DNA from: a virus
Virus record (IMG/VR): IMGVR_UViG_3300023210_000036
Location: 1 to 60,504 of that record
Length of the DNA stretch: 60,504 nucleotides
Reading direction: 5' to 3' (one strand)
In this document: in pieces, positions 55,808-60,504 of the stretch
Numbering within the stretch: the stretch's first letter is position 1
Layout of the letters: each line of letters starts with the position of its first letter
Notes under the pieces: generated by a model
What the model was told of the DNA's origin: nothing
Database searches by the model: none
Seen by the model: only the letters and a program-made list of their open reading frames with translations
Made by a program: the position numbers and the translations under genes

Positions 55808-56105
55808 TACTCATTGCTGCCTTTTCCATAGCTTGTTTAAATGCCAATGCTTCTTCAGATTCTGGGTTTACCCCACCTTCTTTTTGGTCGGCATACTGTT
55901 GTGCCATAAACATCTGAGCTTGCATTCTTTCTGCCCTAGCCTTTTCTATAGTAGCTAATAGCATCTCATATTCAGCTTGGATTTCAAGATGTTCAATGTT
56001 GTCTTTGTAAAAAGCAGTGATTTCATCTCTTCTAGCATTGAGTTCTTCTTTGCTAAGAGTTGGTTCTTTTTCGTCTAAACTTGAGTTGGTTTTTAAATCT
56101 GACAT
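55800..56105 (-). CDS. Small acidic helical protein, 101 aa
   Basis: Glu/Lys/Met-rich, predicted all-helical with a central coiled coil (IEHLEIQAEYEMLLATIEKA). No membrane segment, so it is not a holin despite lying beside the amidase gene with an 8-nt overlap. The ATG follows a large inverted repeat at 56114. Function unknown. Confidence 0.6.
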   Translation of the reverse strand: MSDLKTNSSLDEKEPTLSKEELNARRDEITAFYKDNIEHLEIQAEYEMLLATIEKARAERMQAQMFMAQQYADQKEGGVNPESEEALAFKQAMEKAAMSID

Positions 56106-56113
56106 TTTAATTA

Positions 56114-56161
56114 TTTTTAGTTAAACATTATACAAATATATATAAATAGTTTAACTAAAAA
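56114..56161. promoter_or_regulatory. 13-bp perfect inverted repeat around a promoter-like core
   Basis: TTTTTAGTTAAAC (56114-56126) and its exact complement GTTTAACTAAAAA (56149-56161) flank 22 nt. The minus-strand spacer contains ATTTGTATAATG, like the phage promoter core and a bacterial TATAAT box. U-tracts precede rather than follow the stem on both strands, so it is not a standard terminator. An operator with two half-sites around the promoter of the amidase/packaging unit is the best reading. Confidence 0.55.
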
Positions 56162-56180
56162 AAGTTTATTGCCTTATTTT

Positions 56181-57623
56181 TTATCTGAATACGGTTAGAC
56201 TCCCCGATTCATTAATTACTTCTGGCGAGTTAGACCTTCTTCCCACCACCGAATAATAGTATACACCGTCTTGAACATAATAGCCACCATCATTTATACT
56301 TCCATCCCAAAATGGGTATGAATCGAAGGAGCTCCCATAACCCTGATAGATTTTAACACCCCATCTATTAAATATATTGAATTCAACATCAACCCAACAA
56401 TTCACTTCATATACGATTTTCCATACATCGTTTATCCCGTCATTGTTAGGTGTAAATACATTGGGGATCCATATTGCTTCACATAAGTCATAAATACAAT
56501 CCCCATTATCTATAACTGCTGCTTCATTGTAATTAGTTGCTAGGCTATCTGTACATCCTTCTAAATACAAAACATATTCACAGCTACCATCATCTATAGT
56601 TGCAAGTGGATTATAATTAGTGGCAAAGGAATCAGTGCACCCTAATATATCATACAAACAGCTTCCGTCATCTATGGTGGCTAAGGGGTTATAATTGTTC
56701 GCCTCTGAATCCATACATCCATCAGTAGGGGGACATAGATTGATTAATTCTATTATTTGGTTCTCTGGGGCATTCCCAATAAACTGCCCGGCATTATTAA
56801 AATTATATACAGTTAAAACTAACTCACAGTTCTCACCACTATTAATAGAGTCTAATATAGATTCTAAAAGAGTATTTAAACTTGGGCTATTTAAATCTAT
56901 AGTGAGAGCATCACTAGAAGCATATATGTCTTGACCTCCTATACTAATATTAATAGAGTTGCCACCGAAATTAAAATTTAATACAAACCCAAAAATAAAA
57001 GGATCCTCATAGGGATATTGCGCCCACCAACTTGGGCTCCCTATGTTTGGGCAATAGGTGGAATGTGGGATTAAAGTTATCTCTCCAGTCCCTAAATCAA
57101 AGTCCACTAATTCTATATTACAACCATCATTACAGAAATTATCTCCATTAGGATTAAGACACCCATCACTTAGAGGTTCATCCCACCAAGTCCCATCATT
57201 GTTTAAAACCCATTGAAAGCATTCTCCATTGGATTCTAAAGCAAGTTTAAAAAATGATATATAAGAAGTTCCGGTCCATCCCCCATAAGGTGTCCAGTTT
57301 CCTGGAACATTTGCTGGTAGGGGAATATCAAATATGGGTGTGGAGATATATCTTGAACCACCCGCAGGAATGGGTAATATACCTAAACTAAAATCCCAGA
57401 CAGGACCCGAAATAAATCCTGATAGTGTCCAATCCATATATAGAGATCCTCCCGTGTATGGTACGATATCATCATTTTGAATTTCAAATGCAAACGAGAT
57501 ACCCGGATTATGATCGATTACTTGAGTTGATCCAGGGGATATATAAACATCACACTGAGCAGAACTAGTATAAGCCAGAAAAGATATTGCTACAATTAAT
57601 ACACTCCTAAGTATACTTAACAT
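56181..57623 (-). CDS. Secreted protein with T9SS C-terminal domain, 480 aa
   Basis: Residues 1-22 are a Sec signal peptide (MLSILRSVLIVAISFLAYTS, cleavage likely after Ala22). Residues 25-300 are a beta-rich ectodomain I do not recognise, with several Cys. Three tandem 21-residue repeats follow (303-323, 328-348, 356-376), each of the type GCTDS-A-NYN-AT-DDGSC, as in many Bacteroidota surface proteins. Residues about 381-480 are a gliding-motility-type C-terminal sorting domain (CHU_C, type IX secretion): IPNVFTPNNDGINDVW, FNIFNRWGVKIYQ, WDGS and DGVYYYSVVG. The product should be carried across the outer membrane and attached to the cell surface. It is not a usual virion gene; superinfection exclusion, biofilm or lysis-time functions are possible. 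It is the second gene of the first minus-strand unit. Confidence 0.88.
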   Translation of the reverse strand: MLSILRSVLIVAISFLAYTSSAQCDVYISPGSTQVIDHNPGISFAFEIQNDDIVPYTGGSLYMDWTLSGFISGPVWDFSLGILPIPAGGSRYISTPIFDIPLPANVPGNWTPYGGWTGTSYISFFKLALESNGECFQWVLNNDGTWWDEPLSDGCLNPNGDNFCNDGCNIELVDFDLGTGEITLIPHSTYCPNIGSPSWWAQYPYEDPFIFGFVLNFNFGGNSINISIGGQDIYASSDALTIDLNSPSLNTLLESILDSINSGENCELVLTVYNFNNAGQFIGNAPENQIIELINLCPPTDGCMDSEANNYNPLATIDDGSCLYDILGCTDSFATNYNPLATIDDGSCEYVLYLEGCTDSLATNYNEAAVIDNGDCIYDLCEAIWIPNVFTPNNDGINDVWKIVYEVNCWVDVEFNIFNRWGVKIYQGYGSSFDSYPFWDGSINDGGYYVQDGVYYYSVVGRRSNSPEVINESGSLTVFR

Positions 57624-57639
57624 TTTTAACCTAAAATTT

Positions 57640-57969
57640 TTAACCTACAGTCTCTGGAAACTTTTCGTGCATAATGTCACGAATTTTTACGCAACACTCA
57701 TACTCCTCATTATCCACATAATAATGAAGCATGTTTTCTAACTCATATAACATAGGCCCTTCTTCAGGATCAAACGCCAAGACAGCCGTTAAGTTCTCAT
57801 CAAACTTATTATCCAGCATATCATTAAACGTTATTTCATTTGTAAGGATACGGTATGAGTTGCGGAATGCATCTGCCAATATTAACTCATCTTCTTGCCT
57901 ACGCTTAATCTCCTGCATAGGGTCCATACTCTCATCATCATGATCGTCATATTCATCATAGTCACTCAT
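57640..57969 (-). CDS. Acidic protein, 109 aa
   Basis: Strongly acidic N-terminus (MSDYDEYDDHDDESMDPMQE) followed by helical, Leu/Glu-rich sequence (LADAFRNSYRILTNEITFND; LYELENMLHYYVDNEEYECC). Two adjacent Cys near the end (YECCVKIRDIM). No recognised domain. It is the first gene after the divergent promoter, 24 nt from the promoter-like element, so it would be the first product of the minus-strand unit. DNA mimicry or an anti-host role is possible for an acidic early protein; that is speculation. Confidence 0.6.
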   Translation of the reverse strand: MSDYDEYDDHDDESMDPMQEIKRRQEDELILADAFRNSYRILTNEITFNDMLDNKFDENLTAVLAFDPEEGPMLYELENMLHYYVDNEEYECCVKIRDIMHEKFPETVG

Positions 57970-57992
57970 GTGTTCTTTATTTTTGGTGAATA

Positions 57993-58015
57993 ACTCTATA
58001 CTCTAATATACAAAA
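57993..58015 (-). promoter_or_regulatory. Putative phage promoter for the leftward region
   Basis: Minus strand TTTTGTATATTA, 3-nt spacer, TATAGAGT, ending 24 nt before the ATG at 57969. The third full copy of the two-block element. It sits at the switch from minus- to plus-strand genes. Confidence 0.6.
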
Positions 58016-58192
58016 TTAATAGAATATTTGAAAGTAAATAGTCCTCAACCTTATTCCCGCCTAATAAAAAAAAATTTTTCCACCAAAAAAATAGTGTGTA
58101 TGGCATTGTTGAGATGTACTATGGTTTTGCTCCCCAGCTAATTTTTGTGGTAGGGTATCCCCCCGTAAATTTCCACCAATTAATTCATTATT
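58016..58192. other. Divergent intergenic region
   Basis: No ORF. Contains an A/T run (AAAAAAAAATTTTT), a CCACCAAAAAAATAG stretch, a TTG ... TATGGTTTTG pair that could be a Bacteroidota-type promoter for the plus-strand genes, and repeat copy 1 (58126-58143). A short GTGG/CCAC pairing near 58147-58176 may form a weak leader hairpin. Confidence 0.5.
58126..58143 (+). repeat. 18-bp upstream repeat, copy 1
   Basis: TTTGCTCCCCAGCTAATT, identical to 58674-58691. It lies 49 nt before the first paralogue; the other copy is 33 nt before the second paralogue. Either a regulatory element or a remnant of the tandem duplication. Confidence 0.65.
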
Positions 58193-58534
58193 ATGAATAA
58201 TTTAAATAAGGTTTACTTTAGAAAAGTAAATATCAATGCTGAGAGAAACACAGCAACCGTGATTGTGTCGTCTGCACCTCTCGCGTCCAAGGTAACTACT
58301 ATCTTGGGAAAAGAAGTGGCTACACGGTCACAGTCTAACATTGTATTCGGTGTCTTATCTCTATTAGACCCTGAGACAAACGAGACTATGCGGGCTGACC
58401 ATCCAACTATTAAACACATACAGAAAACCTGTAATGTGGGACAAGAGTTGGAGGGATTTAGAATGACAGATAACTTGGTGCTGGATATGGTAACCAAAGA
58501 ACCAACTACCCTTTGTTGGGTGGAGGCTGTCTAA
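58193..58534 (+). CDS. Tandem paralogue A, 113 aa
   Basis: Small mixed protein, paralogous to the 111-residue gene downstream. Shared blocks: VYFRKVNINAERNTATVIVS against VYFKSLSINKTFNTATVVVS; FGVLSLLDPET against FGLLSIIDPET; NVGQELEGF against NVGDVIEGF; and EPTTLCWVEA against EPTNMYWVEA. Likely a compact beta-rich fold with strands in the first half. First gene of the plus-strand side, expected to be early. Function is unknown; an OB-like or small nucleic-acid-binding fold is possible but no motif proves it. Confidence 0.75.
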   Translation: MNNLNKVYFRKVNINAERNTATVIVSSAPLASKVTTILGKEVATRSQSNIVFGVLSLLDPETNETMRADHPTIKHIQKTCNVGQELEGFRMTDNLVLDMVTKEPTTLCWVEAV

Positions 58535-58548
58535 GTCTTAAAGGAATT

Positions 58549-58578
58549 GTAATGAGAGAGTGTAAGCTCTCTTGTTAC
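58549..58578 (+). terminator. Strong hairpin after paralogue A
   Basis: GTAATGAGAGAG pairs with CTCTCTTGTTAC over 12 positions (two G-U), 6-nt loop. It is followed by TCTTCCTT rather than a clean U-tract, so it may stabilise the mRNA end or attenuate instead of fully terminating. Confidence 0.5.
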
Positions 58579-58650
58579 TCTTCCTTACAATGTTACTTAC
58601 TTAAACAATCAATATTAACAATCAATCTATGTTACTATTCTTTGCTCTTC

Positions 58651-58672
58651 AGCTGCTCGCTGCGCTCGCTCT
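58651..58672. other. Short GC-rich island in AT-rich gap
   Basis: AGCTGCTCGCTGCGCTCGCT is about 70% G+C in a region that is otherwise mostly A/T, with a direct repeat GCTCGC-TGC-GCTCGC. It lies between the hairpin and repeat copy 2. A TTTGCTCTTCAGCT just before it resembles the 18-bp repeat. No function assigned. Confidence 0.4.
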
Positions 58673-58673
58673 C

Positions 58674-58691
58674 TTTGCTCCCCAGCTAATT
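58674..58691 (+). repeat. 18-bp upstream repeat, copy 2
   Basis: TTTGCTCCCCAGCTAATT, identical to 58126-58143; it precedes paralogue B by 33 nt. Confidence 0.65.
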
Positions 58692-58724
58692 ACTGCAATA
58701 ATGCATTAATTAAAATTAAATAAA

Positions 58725-59060
58725 ATGAGCAATTCAGTTTATTTCAAGTCACTCAGTATTAATAAAACATTTAATACTGCAACAGTTGTTGTATCATCTA
58801 CACCAATCTTAAATAAAATGGCTACTATAGCCGGCATTAAGGTTGAAACAAGAACACAACAACAGACCACATTTGGCCTATTGTCTATCATAGACCCTGA
58901 AACAGGTAAAACTATTACAGGAGATAGTGATATAGCCAAGACATTGCAACAGTCACTTAACGTGGGTGATGTAATAGAAGGCTTTCAATTGTCAAGTAAC
59001 CCTGTAATGGACAGGGAAACCAATGAACCAACCAATATGTATTGGGTGGAAGCAATCTAA
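58725..59060 (+). CDS. Tandem paralogue B, 111 aa
   Basis: Copy of the preceding gene with about half of its residues conserved by eye (shared blocks listed under paralogue A). The most divergent part is the middle (KMATIAGIKVETRTQQQTT against KVTTILGKEVATRSQSNIV). Both end in the same PT-x2-WVEA[VI]. The start MSNSVYFKSL follows an A-rich leader (TAAAATGAG). It is closed by a terminator at 59069. Being kept as two copies with repeated upstream DNA suggests dosage or divergence of a host-interaction protein; function is unknown. Confidence 0.75.
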   Translation: MSNSVYFKSLSINKTFNTATVVVSSTPILNKMATIAGIKVETRTQQQTTFGLLSIIDPETGKTITGDSDIAKTLQQSLNVGDVIEGFQLSSNPVMDRETNEPTNMYWVEAI

Positions 59061-59068
59061 AGCATAAT

Positions 59069-59099
59069 GGGGAAGGTAAGTGTTACTTTCCCCTTTAAA
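59069..59099 (+). terminator. Rho-independent terminator
   Basis: GGGGAAGGTAA pairs with TTACTTTCCCC (59069-59079 with 59083-59093, one G-U), 3-nt loop GTG, followed by TTTAAATCTTTATTT. It lies 8 nt after paralogue B. Confidence 0.85.
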
Positions 59100-59504
59100 T
59101 CTTTATTTAAATGCAATTTATATTCATTTGTGTGTTACAATATGAATATGTGGTCTCATATCCCACAATTACCCACTTGTTACCACAGTTACTATCATCA
59201 CTCTTATAGGAGTTATATATAGCTAACACTAACAAGACTATTAGAGTTACTAATAGAGAATCTATAGTATGAAGAGTTGTTTCTCTCTCTATAGGAATAG
59301 CATTATATTACCCGTAATCTTGAAATGATAATAGTCCAGGAGACTTAGTGAATATAGTTGAACGCATGATACTATTGAAACTTTAACAACAATTGCAAGA
59401 CACTGTTATGAATCACAGTGCACCAGAGATGGTATCATAGGTCGTTGAGTTTAAAAAAAGCCTTTCCTGAAATATTATATGTTACCACTTAAAACCTTAA
59501 AACT
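59100..59504. other. 405-nt noncoding region with several hairpins; candidate structured RNA
   Basis: No convincing ORF. Inverted repeats by eye: CTATTAG/CTAATAG (59238-59256, 5-nt loop); CTATAG ... CTATAG around AGAG/CTCT (about 59272-59302); ATGATAC/GTATCAT (59366-59372 with 59432-59438) enclosing a CACTGT/ACAGTG hairpin (59401-59420), with an outer AACG/CGTT pair. Such density suggests an RNA or a regulatory/replication region. It is not a tRNA: 11 nt separate the inner arm from the closing helix. Confidence 0.45.
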
Positions 59505-59630
59505 ATGGCAATACAAATTATTGGAAACTGTGTCTATGAGATAACAGTGGATGAATGCGGACAGTGTACCCAACTTGTTGGTGAGCTCTCTGAAATGACT
59601 AAACAAGAAATTGAATATTATAACCTTTAA
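59505..59630 (+). CDS. Small protein, 41 aa
   Basis: ATG at 59505, stop at 59630. Product starts MAIQIIGNCVYEITVDECGQ and is followed by CTQLVGELSEMTKQEIEYYN. Three Cys within 13 residues and an acidic helical end. It is in series with three further plus-strand genes (18 nt before the next). Probably a small early protein; no function known. Confidence 0.55.
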   Translation: MAIQIIGNCVYEITVDECGQCTQLVGELSEMTKQEIEYYNL

Positions 59631-59648
59631 ATTAAAACCCTAGAACAA

Positions 59649-59837
59649 ATGTCAAAGAATATTGTCCAAACGCAAATTGATATAGCAAAAACTAAATATG
59701 ATAGTATGAGGTTAGGAGTTATTACACAATGTAAAGAACGCCTTACCAACATTGCATTAAAGCAAAGAGAGTTAGAAGATGAAGCAGATAGGATTGAAAG
59801 ATATCTTCAAGATTTAAATATAAATCCTCCAAGATGA
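59649..59837 (+). CDS. Small coiled-coil protein, 62 aa
   Basis: Almost entirely one amphipathic helix (KTKYDSMRLGVITQCKERLT; LKQRELEDEADRIERYLQDL). It overlaps the next gene by 4 nt (ATGA). Charged and acidic, likely an oligomerising early protein. Function unknown. Confidence 0.6.
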   Translation: MSKNIVQTQIDIAKTKYDSMRLGVITQCKERLTNIALKQRELEDEADRIERYLQDLNINPPR

Positions 59838-60121
59838 AACATATTATAATCTTATCCCAGAAAGCATTTGCTGAATATAAGTCAGAAATTGGACTTATAA
59901 ATCTATACATATCAAATGAACCTGATGTTGACTTTTATACAGGCAACACACATCTCGTGGTAAAACGTGATGAACTTAGTCTACCATCGTTTAAAACAAT
60001 TGAAAAAGAATTGAATCGCAATGATGCACTAAAACATATGGCTCATGAACATAATCTGATAGAAATTCATAACCAAGATCCAGTACACAGTTACTTATCT
60101 TATGTATCAACGTATAACTAA
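59834..60121 (+). CDS. Hypothetical protein, 95 aa
   Basis: Starts MKHIIILSQKAFAEYKSEIG, then a beta segment (DVDFYTGNTHLVVKRDELSL) and a helical, His-rich part (LKHMAHEHNLIEIHNQDPVH). The four-base ATGA overlap with the upstream gene indicates coupled translation. No domain recognised. The His cluster could bind metal, which is only a possibility. Confidence 0.6.
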   Translation: MKHIIILSQKAFAEYKSEIGLINLYISNEPDVDFYTGNTHLVVKRDELSLPSFKTIEKELNRNDALKHMAHEHNLIEIHNQDPVHSYLSYVSTYN

Positions 60122-60133
60122 ATATAAAATAAA

Positions 60134-60469
60134 ATGAAAAAACCATTAAAATACTTCGTAAAGCTATTATTTGTAATCATCTTACCTGTAATAGTATCTA
60201 TAGTAGCAATAGGATTGCTAATATCTAATTATTCATCTGTTATTCCATTATTTACACCATTTGAAATAGGATTTATAATTACTTTATTCACTTGTACACT
60301 GCTTAATGCTATTTTTTATAGTTCAATAATGTCCCAAACTAAATTGTTACCCGGACTTAAATTTGAATTTATGCCCATGATAGGATTAGGAATAGGAATA
60401 GATGTTAGAGTTCAAACATTAATTATCATGATTCCACTTTGTGCAATAGAAATAAGATTTAAAAAATAG
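60134..60469 (+). CDS. Small membrane protein, 111 aa
   Basis: Three strong hydrophobic stretches: about 8-30 (YFVKLLFVIILPVIVSIVAI), 44-62 (IGFIITLFTCTLLNAIFYSS) and 80-105 (MPMIGLGIGIDVRVQTLIIM). A basic start (MKKPLKYF) suggests a cytoplasmic N-terminus. It could be a superinfection-exclusion or host-membrane modifying protein; a holin is less likely this far from the amidase. It is the last complete gene; 35 nt of unresolved sequence follow. Confidence 0.65.
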   Translation: MKKPLKYFVKLLFVIILPVIVSIVAIGLLISNYSSVIPLFTPFEIGFIITLFTCTLLNAIFYSSIMSQTKLLPGLKFEFMPMIGLGIGIDVRVQTLIIMIPLCAIEIRFKK

Positions 60470-60504
60470 TGCCATCAGTGACACCCTAACAATACCAGTA
60501 ATTA

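Noticed and set aside
55800-56105. Holin next to the amidase
   Set aside because: The 101-residue product has no hydrophobic segment; it is an acidic helical protein.
56114-56161. Bidirectional terminator
   Set aside because: The U-tracts precede the stem on both strands instead of following it; an operator reading fits better.
59111-59209. Plus-strand ORF of 32 codons after the terminator
   Set aside because: It has no coding character, overlaps candidate RNA structure and has no leader.
59366-59438. tRNA gene
   Set aside because: A 7-bp closing helix and an inner arm exist, but 11 nt separate the arm from the helix, and there is no T-loop consensus or clear anticodon arm.

Overview
The window is part of a strictly lytic-looking, AT-rich tailed-phage genome. 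The virion genes match the crAss-like (Crassvirales-type podovirus) plan by family knowledge: large terminase, portal, an acidic scaffold-like protein, major capsid protein, ring/connector proteins, a 2108-residue 'muzzle' protein, and then very large cargo-like proteins. An IHF/HU-like protein, a winged-helix protein, a Zn-ribbon protein and a PD-(D/E)XK nuclease sit beside the terminase. The host is most likely in the phylum Bacteroidota, because one gene encodes a protein with a signal peptide and a type IX secretion C-terminal domain, a system confined to that phylum. I see no integrase, no tRNA and no CRISPR array.

Layout. Positions 1-57969 are read entirely on the minus strand, so transcription order runs from high to low coordinates. 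From the divergent promoter region near 58000: an acidic protein, the T9SS-exported protein, a small helical protein, the endolysin (amidase), winged-helix, IHF-like and Zn-ribbon proteins, the nuclease, two small proteins, a GroES co-chaperonin, terminase, portal, scaffold candidate, major capsid protein, head and connector proteins (57.9-39.3 kb); then fibres and adhesins (39.1-24.3 kb), including one fibre with a self-cleaving S74 chaperone and one with a von Willebrand A domain; then a metallophosphoesterase, conserved ring proteins and the muzzle (24.2-14.3 kb); then three complete and one partial giant Cys-poor proteins (14.3-0 kb) that look like ejected virion cargo. From 58193 rightward the plus strand carries small genes, probably the early/host-takeover side: a pair of tandem paralogues, a structured noncoding stretch and a string of short ORFs ending in a membrane protein.

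How the parts fit. The fibre genes and muzzle would recognise and dock on the cell. The 2141-residue protein carries two zincin-like protease motifs, two lysozyme-like domains, peptidoglycan-binding repeats and a Cys/His peptidase-like domain, so it could open the envelope during entry. The separate amidase would lyse the cell at the end. GroES may tune the host chaperonin for capsid folding. Rho-independent terminators split the minus-strand late region into units, and a recurring TTTTGTATATTA...TATAGAGT element marks several unit starts.

The most unusual signals are: (1) a short motif, roughly [KR][YF]GG-x-LP-x-AQ-x-G, repeated at domain boundaries of the giant cargo proteins, suggesting a processed polyprotein; (2) a phage-encoded T9SS cargo; (3) a von Willebrand A domain inserted in the muzzle; and (4) a sharp split between Cys-free cargo and Cys-rich external virion proteins. 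Names of structural roles rest on remembered family patterns and gene order, not on any search.
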